The notes beneath the pieces are model-generated. The model made no database searches. It was not told the DNA's origin and worked only from the letters and a program-made list of their open reading frames with translations. Of a DNA stretch of 15,584 nt, positions 7,161 through 14,295 are shown piece by piece. Position 1 is the first letter of the stretch, and every line of letters begins with the position of its first letter. The stretch covers positions 1 through 15,584 of the forward strand of contig JAFGHN010000114.1 in assembly GCA_016930115.1 (NCBI GenBank), written 5' to 3'. The position numbers and the translations under genes are program-made. This DNA comes from Spirochaetales bacterium (lineage in GTDB: Bacteria; Spirochaetota; Spirochaetia; ARS1246).

Positions 7161-8068
7161 CGGCCGGACACGTTGAGGGAGACGAGCCGGCTTGCTTCAT
7201 TGCCGGCGTAATCACTCGCGACAAACTCGAGCATTACCGCACCCTGCGGAATAGTAATTGCGCCGAGATTCACGAGCCAGTCGTTCAAATAGAAGTTGGC
7301 AAAGGAGACCTCGGTCGCTTGAATGAATTCAAGCCGGGCTTCGTTCTCCCCCAGTCCATCGTATACAAGCGACCTGGCCATCTGACCGTTCAGGAACACT
7401 TGTATCCGGTAGGGAGACATGGGGCAGAAATAGGAGACATACTCGCTCAAGTCATAGACATCCATCAGAACGGTCCAGACACCCGCTGCGATGCTGCCGC
7501 CCGATTTGGGCGTATACGCGTCAGAAACCGGTATTTCGGACGCCCTCCGCCCGTTGTACTCACCCGGCACCAAACGGATGTCGTTTATGCTCGGCGCTCT
7601 GCGGTCAGGCAACTCCGGCAGCAGACGCATCGGGTTTGCCAGTTGCCGCAATTCCTTGTCGGCAACTTCGAAATGGAGGTGTTTTCCCTGCGATGCTCCG
7701 GTGTCACCGATGATCCCCAGGACGTCTCCCTTTTCGACCCCGTAATCAACGAAATCGAAAGGATCCCGCGCCAGATGCGCGTATAACGACCTGATTCCCC
7801 GCGGGTGTTCGATGACAAGGAAGTTGCCGAGACCCGTGGGCAGCTGTGATGACCGGTAATCCGACGTGTAATAGAAGATAATCTCTCCGTCCTCAATCGG
7901 GTGGACTTCCTGTTCGCCGCCGCCGAGATCAATTCCGCCGTGAAAATGATTGCGCCTGTTTTCGCAGAAAGTGGCGGTTAGAACAGGATTTTCCACAGGC
8001 CACTGGAATGCAAATCCCGCAGCCGAAAGCGTCAACAGCAGAATACATAACAGCAACGGAGTTTTCAC
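7157..8068 (-). CDS. Secreted M23 (LytM-type) metallopeptidase
   Basis: 303-residue protein with a Sec signal peptide (hydrophobic core about 4-17, likely cleavage after AFA near residue 20; no lipobox). The M23 domain has its zinc ligands intact: H43 and D47 in HGGID, and H132 in HLH (130-132), plus the active-site H98 in SLYAHL. M23 enzymes cut peptide crossbridges in peptidoglycan, so an exported endopeptidase is likely. Residues from about 155 to the end form a beta-rich domain I do not recognise, perhaps Ig-like. GTG start at 8068 overlaps the upstream propeller gene as GTGA. Intact ligands argue against a degenerate activator-only LytM protein. Confidence 0.88.
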   Translation of the reverse strand: MKTPLLLCILLLTLSAAGFAFQWPVENPVLTATFCENRRNHFHGGIDLGGGEQEVHPIEDGEIIFYYTSDYRSSQLPTGLGNFLVIEHPRGIRSLYAHLARDPFDFVDYGVEKGDVLGIIGDTGASQGKHLHFEVADKELRQLANPMRLLPELPDRRAPSINDIRLVPGEYNGRRASEIPVSDAYTPKSGGSIAAGVWTVLMDVYDLSEYVSYFCPMSPYRIQVFLNGQMARSLVYDGLGENEARLEFIQATEVSFANFYLNDWLVNLGAITIPQGAVMLEFVASDYAGNEASRLVSLNVSGR

Positions 8069-9114
8069 CTTATTTCCTCTTTCGCCATGCAGAGTATCTC
8101 CCCTATACCGAGCAGGATCTGGTCATCTTGTGAAAATGCCGCCACCCCGGGTGCAACAGCGGTTCTCATGACCACGCGTCCCGGGAGATCGATGATAACC
8201 AGTTCGGATGCAGCTCCACCTGCGAAGATAACCCATATCAGATTATTGCTCCCGATCGCTCCCGCGCTCACAAAGGAGCCTTCCGAAGAGACCGCATATT
8301 CATCGTTATTATCCAGGTCAAGTACCTTGAGTCCGTCCTTCTCTTCGACAACAAGAAACCTGTCTGAGTCGAAGAAACGAAGGTATCGTGTCGTTCTGAA
8401 CTCGGTTTCCAGCCCGTAATCAATGATTCCCGCCGCGCCGCCGGCGATATCGACAACGCTCAAGTATTGCGGGCCGATACCGTGAATGACGGCAACCTTC
8501 TGCGCGTCCCCGGAGAGGGCGCACCCGTAGACGGCGTTTATTCTGCTTCCCTTCATGTCGAGCTCGAGCGTCACTGTACCGATTTCATCGATTACCGCCA
8601 ATCTGGAGTCAAGCAGCCCGACGGCAAGAAATCCATTCCGCGAGTCCAGATCCGTGATAACCGAAGCAAATTCCCGTTCCCACCGCGGTATTTGACCCCC
8701 TGCAAGCTCCGCTAACCCGGCGCGGTTCGTCGAGATAAGGAACAGCCTTCCGTCGAGCAGAATCGGATACCCGCTCGCCGCAATGCTGCGGATAACACGG
8801 CCGCCGTTGTCGCGAATAACAAGCTCTTCCGGCACGCTTGAGAAACTAATGTAGGTCTTGGCGTCGATTGCCAGACCAAAGAGCCTCTGATCGCGCAGCA
8901 ACAGCTTTCCGTCGGTACTCACGTAACCGAAGAGGCCGCCGAGATCAAAAGGCACAACAGATATATCGGGCAGCTGTCCCCGATCGTAAACCGTGGCACG
9001 AGATACGTCGATCGTCCAGGAAGGTCTCATGAAAAATTCCGGCCGCAATTGCGTAGGAAAGAACAAGAGATATATAATAAAAATAAAAAAGAGAGCCGGG
9101 ATAGACCATTTCAT
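8065..9114 (-). CDS. Membrane-anchored beta-propeller-like protein, function unknown
   Basis: 349-residue protein with an N-terminal hydrophobic segment (about 4-19, uncleaved anchor or signal) and a periplasmic-type body. The body repeats a pattern of about 40 residues: a hydrophobic strand (FLAVG, KVAVIH, RFLVVEE, LIWVIF, ILLGIG), a turn, then a strand ending in V[IV]D-[IL] (LAVIDEIG, LSVVDIAG, LKVLDLDN, LVIIDLPG). This fits a WD40/YVTN-type propeller of six or seven blades. No catalytic motif is seen. It leads an operon with the M23 peptidase and the methyltransferase, suggesting an envelope role. The Shine-Dalgarno is weak and ATG 9114 follows a TTGACA promoter closely. Confidence 0.7.
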   Translation of the reverse strand: MKWSIPALFFIFIIYLLFFPTQLRPEFFMRPSWTIDVSRATVYDRGQLPDISVVPFDLGGLFGYVSTDGKLLLRDQRLFGLAIDAKTYISFSSVPEELVIRDNGGRVIRSIAASGYPILLDGRLFLISTNRAGLAELAGGQIPRWEREFASVITDLDSRNGFLAVGLLDSRLAVIDEIGTVTLELDMKGSRINAVYGCALSGDAQKVAVIHGIGPQYLSVVDIAGGAAGIIDYGLETEFRTTRYLRFFDSDRFLVVEEKDGLKVLDLDNNDEYAVSSEGSFVSAGAIGSNNLIWVIFAGGAASELVIIDLPGRVVMRTAVAPGVAAFSQDDQILLGIGEILCMAKEEIR

Positions 9115-9128
9115 CGCTGCAACTTGGC

Positions 9129-9157
9129 TTGAATCCTATCTTAATCCGTGAGATACT
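9129..9157 (+). promoter_or_regulatory. Promoter of cdd
   Basis: TTGAAT (9129-9134), 17-bp spacer, GATACT (9152-9157). The inferred start near 9164 gives only about 5 nt before ATG 9169, and no Shine-Dalgarno is present. The elements interleave with the divergent minus-strand promoter. Confidence 0.42.
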
Positions 9158-9162
9158 GTCAA
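9133..9162 (-). promoter_or_regulatory. Promoter of the propeller-M23-methyltransferase operon
   Basis: Minus-strand -35 TTGACA (9162-9157, perfect), 18-bp spacer, -10 TAGGAT (9138-9133). The inferred start near 9126 leaves a leader of about 12 nt. It shares almost the same DNA as the opposing cdd promoter. Confidence 0.5.
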
Positions 9163-9168
9163 CGAAGC

Positions 9169-9582
9169 ATGGCACAGTCCCGGGCAGAGGAACTTATCGC
9201 GCGCGCACGTCAAGCGGCGGCATCCGCGTATGCAAGATACTCCCATTTCAGGGTGGGTGCGGCATTACGGTGCGGAGACGGCAGCATCATGACCGGTTTC
9301 AATATCGAGAACCGTTCCTTTGGCCTTACGGTGTGCGCGGAGCGCACGGCGCTTTTTGGAGCTCTTGCTGCGGGGAAATCGGATTTCAAGGAAATTGCCG
9401 TCGTTGGCCTGGACTCTGAGGTTCCGTTGCCGCCTTGCGGAGCATGCCGTCAGGTTCTGACGGAATTCATGGCTCCTGACACACCGGTCCATTTCTCCGG
9501 CAAAGATGGGAAAATCGTCACCGTGCGGCTGGGTCAGCTCCTCCCGAACGACAGCCTTCATGACTTTGAACCGCGTTCTTGA
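9169..9582 (+). CDS. cdd: Cytidine deaminase
   Basis: Zinc enzyme of pyrimidine salvage that hydrolyses cytidine and deoxycytidine to uridine and deoxyuridine. Homotetrameric-type Cdd motifs are complete: substrate motif NIEN (45-48), CAE with zinc ligand C56 and proton shuttle E58, and PCGAC with zinc ligands C90 and C93. 137 aa from ATG 9169 is typical. A GTG at 9148 would add seven residues, but it falls inside the promoter and the family usually begins just before the first helix, so ATG is preferred. The gene stands alone, tail to tail with the 277-aa gene 13 bp away. Confidence 0.95.
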   Translation: MAQSRAEELIARARQAAASAYARYSHFRVGAALRCGDGSIMTGFNIENRSFGLTVCAERTALFGALAAGKSDFKEIAVVGLDSEVPLPPCGACRQVLTEFMAPDTPVHFSGKDGKIVTVRLGQLLPNDSLHDFEPRS

Positions 9583-9595
9583 GCCGCAGGAAACT

Positions 9596-10429
9596 TCATC
9601 CGGAGGTTTTGGTAACTCGTTCCGTCCGGGTTCCCTGTTCCAGTTTTTTTGAATCCGTTTCCATCTTGCTGCGCCAGATATCGATTTTCTTTTTCATATC
9701 CTGCGCCTCATTCACTTCCCCAATCAAAACGTGCAGTCTGCGCAAGCCGCCCAGGAAATCTATAGCGATCTTGAAATCATCGATCCTGTGGGTGGAAAGT
9801 TCGTATTTCTGTCTGTACTTGTCCGCGGAAGTCTGCAGGAGCTTTTTCACAAGGTTCAGATGTGCCGTTCGGGCTGCGTAACCCGGCGATCGCGGATCTA
9901 ACCCGGCAAGGAGATTCTTGAGATCCAGGAAGTTCTTTGCGACGGTGGCAAATCTGCCCTCAAGCTCCACAAACGCCCATTTCCACTTCGTGTTTTCGCC
10001 GAAACCATCAATAATCGCTTGTATCGAAAAACCGAGCTTGTTAAGGAGAGCAAAGCGCTTTGGATCTTCATATTTCTCTATTGCAGCAAGTTTGCCCTCA
10101 TAGTCCGAAAAGGGAACGTCTATCAACGACGACAAGGTGTCCTCTAGATATATAATGCTTTTGTAACATGCTTTTCGCGCGGCGTTGAGATACGCTTCGT
10201 TTTTTACGCCCAGCAAGAACGCTGAGGTGGAATTCATAAGCACATAATAAGAAACCAGGTCAAGCATCTTTTCGGCAAGATCTATTTTCTTGTAAGGTAT
10301 TGTTTCGGCTCCGTCGTTAAGAGTATTCAACACTGCCGCTTCTTGCTTGAGGAGCCCTTCAACGGTTTTCTTATATGCGGTTATGCGTTGGGCGTATCTA
10401 TTTTTTGCTTCATTACTTATTCTCGCCAC
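9596..10429 (-). CDS. Predicted all-helical protein of unknown function
   Basis: 277-residue soluble protein I do not recognise. It is rich in Lys, Ala and Leu, with long amphipathic helices throughout, one central tryptophan pair in TKWKWAF, and a charged, probably disordered C-terminal tail. It has no signal peptide, no membrane segment and no cysteine pair that could bind metal. Start is GTG 10429 with GGAGGG about six bases upstream, 15 bp after recN, so it is the last gene of the DegT-like/nadK/recN operon. A recombination or repair link is possible from position only. It is likely restricted to this bacterial lineage. Confidence 0.7.
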   Translation of the reverse strand: MARISNEAKNRYAQRITAYKKTVEGLLKQEAAVLNTLNDGAETIPYKKIDLAEKMLDLVSYYVLMNSTSAFLLGVKNEAYLNAARKACYKSIIYLEDTLSSLIDVPFSDYEGKLAAIEKYEDPKRFALLNKLGFSIQAIIDGFGENTKWKWAFVELEGRFATVAKNFLDLKNLLAGLDPRSPGYAARTAHLNLVKKLLQTSADKYRQKYELSTHRIDDFKIAIDFLGGLRRLHVLIGEVNEAQDMKKKIDIWRSKMETDSKKLEQGTRTERVTKTSG

Positions 10430-10444
10430 TTCTTCCCTCCGGTT

Positions 10445-12133
10445 TCACAGCTTTCCCGCCGCCTTCAGCATCTCTTCCGCGTGTGCAAGCGATCGTACCC
10501 CCTTGCTGTCCCCGGCAAGCATCCGGGCGATCTCCACAACCTTCGCTTCACCTTCAATCTGCCGGACATCGGTCACCGTGCGGGAACCCGAGGCCTCTTT
10601 TACTACCCTTATATGATTATCGGCGTGCACGGCGATTGTTGCAAGGTGAGTCACACAGAGAACCTGTTTCCCCACGGACAGTGTTTTCAGGTACCGGCCG
10701 ACCGCGACCGCCACTTCTCCGCCTATCCCGGCGTCGATTTCGTCGAATACCAGGCCCTGTATCGTGTCCGCTTCCGCAAGCACGGTCTTGATTGCAAGCA
10801 TGATGCGTGACATCTCCCCGCCGGACGCTATTTTCCGCAAGGGCTTGGGTACTTCACCAGGGTTTGCAGATATGAGGAACTCCGGAGAGTCCATACCCCA
10901 CGGGCCGCAGACCGGTTTGCCGGAATCGGACAGTTTTTTCCCGATCTCGATTCTGAACTCCGCCTTGGGCATGCCGAGATTCACGAGGTTACGCTGGATT
11001 TCGATGGAAAGTTTTTCCGCGGTTGATTTTCTCTTGTCCGAAATGTCACGAGCTCGAGCAACCACATCCTTTTCCAATGCGGCGATTTCAGAGGTGAGGG
11101 ATTTTTTTTCATCTTCCCAATTCGTCAATCGTGTTAGCTTGGTTTCGCAGTCTGCTGCGTAATCAATAACGTCCTTAATGGTTGGTCCGTACTTTTTCTC
11201 AAGCCTTCTCAGAGCGGAGAGCCGCTCTTCGCACTCCTCGAGGCGCCGGGGGCTGAAATCAATACCGTCCCTGTAACGACGAATGGATTCGCTGATATCC
11301 TCGATTTCGTAATACGCATTGTTAAAACGCTCGATGTAGGGCGCGAGGGAAATATCGATACCCGACAGCGCCGAGAGGTCATGGGCTGCCGATCTTAAGC
11401 TCGCAAGTGTCCCATTTCCGCTCTCCGCAACAAGCTCATGAAAATGCTCGAGCAAATTGAAGAGCTTCTCGCTCTGGGCGAGCAGTGAAGATTCCCGTTT
11501 GAGCTCCTCCTCCTCCCCTTCTTGCAGGCGCGCCGCTTTGATTTCGTTGAGGGCGAAGGTGAGCATATCCTGCTCGCGCAATCTGTCGCGTTCGTCCTTT
11601 TCCAGATCTTCCAGCTGTTTCTTCTTTCGCGCCAATTCAAGGAAGACTTCATGAAAACCGTTCGCCAGCTCCACGTGACCGCCGTACAGGTCAATCAGTT
11701 CTCGGTGCGAATCTACCTGAAGAAGCGATTGGTGTTCGTGCTGGCCGTGCATATCGATGAGGAAGCCGGTGAACTCGGCAAGGTCGGCTTTTGTGGACGG
11801 TACCGATTGTATGAAAATTCTGCTCTTACCGTTATTTCTCAAAGTTCTCCGCAGTATCACCTCACCGTCTTCAGGCTCAATTCCGTGTTCGGAGAGCCAT
11901 GCAAGCGCCTTATCGCATCCATCGACTCGAAACACACCGGTAACATCCGCCTCCTCGTCCCCGGCACGCACAGCGCCGGTATCACCCTTTTCCCCGAGCA
12001 AGATGCCCAGCGCGTCTACAAGGAGGCTCTTGCCGGCGCCGGTTTCTCCGCTCAAGACGTTCAGACCTTTTGACAGACTGATTTCCACGTCGTCGATCAA
12101 CGCATAGCCTTTGACGTGCAACTTTTCAAGCAT
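10445..12133 (-). CDS. recN: DNA repair ATPase RecN
   Basis: SMC-like ATPase used in recombinational repair of double-strand breaks. Head domain: Walker A GETGAGKS (29-36), ABC signature SGGEMSR (437-443), Walker B LVFDEID (461-467) and the switch histidine in THLATIA (H496). The middle (about 150-370) is charged and heptad-like, the RecN antiparallel coiled coil. 562 aa is full length. ATG 12133 overlaps the nadK stop by 8 bp. The order NAD kinase then RecN is a common bacterial arrangement. Confidence 0.97.
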   Translation of the reverse strand: MLEKLHVKGYALIDDVEISLSKGLNVLSGETGAGKSLLVDALGILLGEKGDTGAVRAGDEEADVTGVFRVDGCDKALAWLSEHGIEPEDGEVILRRTLRNNGKSRIFIQSVPSTKADLAEFTGFLIDMHGQHEHQSLLQVDSHRELIDLYGGHVELANGFHEVFLELARKKKQLEDLEKDERDRLREQDMLTFALNEIKAARLQEGEEEELKRESSLLAQSEKLFNLLEHFHELVAESGNGTLASLRSAAHDLSALSGIDISLAPYIERFNNAYYEIEDISESIRRYRDGIDFSPRRLEECEERLSALRRLEKKYGPTIKDVIDYAADCETKLTRLTNWEDEKKSLTSEIAALEKDVVARARDISDKRKSTAEKLSIEIQRNLVNLGMPKAEFRIEIGKKLSDSGKPVCGPWGMDSPEFLISANPGEVPKPLRKIASGGEMSRIMLAIKTVLAEADTIQGLVFDEIDAGIGGEVAVAVGRYLKTLSVGKQVLCVTHLATIAVHADNHIRVVKEASGSRTVTDVRQIEGEAKVVEIARMLAGDSKGVRSLAHAEEMLKAAGKL

Positions 12134-12974
12134 CCGGGCCCCCGGACCAATTGAGCTTTGATCTCAAAACTTCATAAAAATTGCGCCTGCCCGAACGTAC
12201 AATCCTGGCCGTCTTGTCGGCGACGCGCAATCTGAGCCTGTCTCCCTCTGTCAGCGCCACGACTTCCTGCCCGTCAACGGTAAGTACCACATCGGTATTC
12301 TGTTTTCCCTCGATTGAAATGAAAATAGGCTTATCACGGGGCAAGACAAGCGGCCGGTTTGAAAGCGTAAACGGGCAAATCGGGTTCAATATCAACACGT
12401 CCATTTCAGGGGCAAGTATCGGACCACCCGCAGCCGCGCTGTACGCGGTGGAGCCGGTGGGAGTAGCGACAATCACGCCGTCAGCGCGGTATCTACCCAA
12501 AGCGGTTTCTCCGATATCCACGCTTAATCGCACCACCTTGCTGATTCCCGCCGCGGCTATGACTGCATCGTTGAGACCACGAAGAAAGGCGATGGTTTCC
12601 CGCTCCCGGTATACCGTTACTTCGATCATGATCCGCTCACTGATACCCAGCCGACCGTCACGATACTTTTCGAACGTTTCCGTCCATTCATCCTTCGACA
12701 CTTCGGTAATGAAGCCGAAATCCCCCACATTAACCGCAAAGATAGGGATACCGTGGTTCGCGAGCAGCCTGGCACAATAAAGAACGGTCCCGTCGCCGCC
12801 AAGGGAAAACGCCACGTCATACGCCCTTGGCGAAAACGCGGCGGGTTCTATCAGAAAGCTGTGTGTATCGACTGCTATGCCATGCTCAACCAGATAATCC
12901 GTGATTTCCGTCGCTACCGCCGGCGCATCCTCTTTAGCTTCATTGACTACAATAAGCGCGGATTTGATTTTCAT
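12126..12974 (-). CDS. nadK: NAD kinase
   Basis: Phosphorylates NAD to NADP using ATP or polyphosphate, the only route to NADP. Motifs: GGDGT (59-63) with catalytic D61, VNVGDFGFITE (81-91) in place of the usual NxGxLGFL, LNDAVI (134-139), and the highly conserved ADGVIVATPTGSTAYS (164-179) with GGP at 183-185. 282 aa is normal. ATG 12974 lies 10 bp after the stop of the DegT-like gene and the stop overlaps recN, so the operon is tightly packed. Confidence 0.96.
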   Translation of the reverse strand: MKIKSALIVVNEAKEDAPAVATEITDYLVEHGIAVDTHSFLIEPAAFSPRAYDVAFSLGGDGTVLYCARLLANHGIPIFAVNVGDFGFITEVSKDEWTETFEKYRDGRLGISERIMIEVTVYRERETIAFLRGLNDAVIAAAGISKVVRLSVDIGETALGRYRADGVIVATPTGSTAYSAAAGGPILAPEMDVLILNPICPFTLSNRPLVLPRDKPIFISIEGKQNTDVVLTVDGQEVVALTEGDRLRLRVADKTARIVRSGRRNFYEVLRSKLNWSGGPDA

Positions 12975-12984
12975 AACATTATCT

Positions 12985-14010
12985 TCACGGCAAAGTTGAC
13001 AATACCCTGGCTACCTGTTCTATCTGTTCTCGAGTCAACAGCGGATAGAGCGGGAAGTATACACATCGCAGGAACAAGGCATGAGCCGCCGGGCAGGTTT
13101 TCATTGTTTCAGTAGTCCAGAAATCGATATTATCGCCAAAGGCCTTTTCCGCCATGATACGTTTACCGCGAGCGTACTTCAGCGCATCGTTCACTCCGTT
13201 TTTCAATACCACCGGAAAGGTAAAGAAAACGTTCTCGCTGTCCCCATTCTGCATAAAAGTGCGATGCTTGCCCCGGGCAAGTGAGCGAGTGTAGACCGCG
13301 GCGATATCCCGTCTGCGTGTTATGAAGTCCTCGATGTTTTTCAGCTGAATTTCGGCAAGGGCCGCGTTTAAATCCGGCAGTAGATAGGTTTCGTCGAATT
13401 TCTCGGCTGCCTTCTTCAGTGTTCCCAGATCTCGTTTTGTCCGGGCAAGGACCACCGCTCCACCCCCGGCGGTAATGATATTTCTCTCCTCAAGGCTGAT
13501 AATCGAAAACCGGCCATAGCTCCCGCACTTTCTTCCCAGACAGTTCCCGCCAAGATTCGTGGAAATATCCTCGATTAACGGAATTTCCAAATCCGCAAGA
13601 GCGTTGAGGTCCGGTACAAAACCGGCCGGTGAATCCGCGAGACAGGCGGCCGCACCGCTTTCAACAAGAGCTGCAACCGAAGCCTTGGAGATACATCCGG
13701 TATTCGCGTCCACGTCGGCGTACAGAGCCCGAAAACCCCTCGTAGCAATCACTTCGTGATAGACTCGCGGGGCAAGCGGTGAAACGACTATCGTCGAACC
13801 CGCGTCAAGCTCCATCGCATCGAACATCACTTCTACCGCGCGCCGGTACTCCCGGAAAGCTATTCCACCGGAGGTACCGGTGTAGTCGGCGCATCGCCGG
13901 ATAAGCTCCTGGGAAACGGGACCGGGACCAAGTCTGTCATCGACAAGGGATTCAAGCACCGCGCCCATATCCCGTCGCTTGATTGTCGGTCTAAACGTAG
14001 AGATAGGCAT
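12985..14010 (-). CDS. Degenerate DegT/DnrJ/EryC1-fold protein lacking the PLP lysine
   Basis: 341 residues with the outline of a sugar aminotransferase of the DegT/DnrJ family: N-terminal DRLGPGPVS, the ED that contacts the PLP ring (147-148 in LIEDIS), FSI (168-170), GGGAV (182-186), and the late hallmark LAEIQLKNIEDFITRRRDIAAVY (218-240). Key residues are lost. There is no lysine between 161 and 192, where the Schiff-base lysine should be; the best alignment puts Arg176 there. The EDxAQ glutamine and the SGT-AL phosphate loop (here AFREYRRAVEV) are also gone. It is therefore probably not a PLP aminotransferase. ATG 14010 with AGGTGA just upstream is preferred over GTG 14016. First gene of the nadK-recN operon. 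Confidence 0.8.
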   Translation of the reverse strand: MPISTFRPTIKRRDMGAVLESLVDDRLGPGPVSQELIRRCADYTGTSGGIAFREYRRAVEVMFDAMELDAGSTIVVSPLAPRVYHEVIATRGFRALYADVDANTGCISKASVAALVESGAAACLADSPAGFVPDLNALADLEIPLIEDISTNLGGNCLGRKCGSYGRFSIISLEERNIITAGGGAVVLARTKRDLGTLKKAAEKFDETYLLPDLNAALAEIQLKNIEDFITRRRDIAAVYTRSLARGKHRTFMQNGDSENVFFTFPVVLKNGVNDALKYARGKRIMAEKAFGDNIDFWTTETMKTCPAAHALFLRCVYFPLYPLLTREQIEQVARVLSTLP

Positions 14011-14090
14011 AGTCACCTGCCCGGCCCGGTCGCCCGGTACAGATCATACATACGGATACTCCCCCACCAGTTTTAAAGAAATGTCGGCTA

Positions 14091-14119
14091 AGAATAAAAT
14101 ACAGCGCCGCCTTAAGCAA
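14091..14119 (-). promoter_or_regulatory. Possible promoter of the DegT-like/nadK/recN operon
   Basis: Minus-strand TTGCTT (14119-14114), 17-bp spacer, TATTCT (14096-14091). The -10 is fair, the -35 poor. It would give a leader of about 75 nt. It lies just downstream (minus strand) of the long hairpin at 14130-14179. Confidence 0.28.
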
Positions 14120-14129
14120 GTGGCGAATT

Positions 14130-14179
14130 AGGCGATTCTCATTTTGTCTATTAAATAATGGAGAAAATGAGAATCGCCT
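14130..14179. repeat. 50-nt near-perfect inverted repeat (long hairpin)
   Basis: Perfect 16-bp arms, AGGCGATTCTCATTTT (14130-14145) and AAAATGAGAATCGCCT (14164-14179). Inside them, after one G-G mismatch, six more base pairs (one G-T) form around an AAAT loop at 14153-14156. On the plus strand the right arm ends in TTTT (14179-14182), like an intrinsic terminator, but no plus-strand gene lies upstream. On the minus strand it sits between the stress-protein gene and the DegT-like gene and lacks a U-tract. It may be a terminator, a regulatory RNA or a dispersed palindromic element. Confidence 0.85.
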
Positions 14180-14201
14180 TTTGAACCTACCCCGAAAGAG
14201 G

Positions 14202-14257
14202 CCATTTTGGCAGCAAATCGCAAATTTGCGGGAAAATGGATAATGCCAAGAAGGCAT
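14202..14257. repeat. Further palindromes in the same intergenic region
   Basis: CCATTTT (14202-14208) pairs with AAAATGG (14233-14239). Within that lies the perfect 12-bp palindrome CGCAAATTTGCG (14219-14230). ATGCC (14243-14247) pairs with GGCAT (14253-14257) across a 5-nt loop. Together with the long hairpin, the 279-bp gap between the stress-protein and DegT-like genes is largely self-complementary. Confidence 0.5.
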
Positions 14258-14295
14258 ATGCATTCGCATTGAGAAATGGTGCAGCGAACCTGATT

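Noticed and set aside
7010..7786. 258-codon plus-strand frame opposite the methyltransferase and M23 genes
   Set aside because: It lies wholly antisense to motif-bearing genes; its translation shows no family features.
12181..12780. 199-codon plus-strand frame opposite nadK
   Set aside because: Shadow of the conserved NAD kinase sequence, rich in Ser, Arg and Thr as expected for a complement frame.
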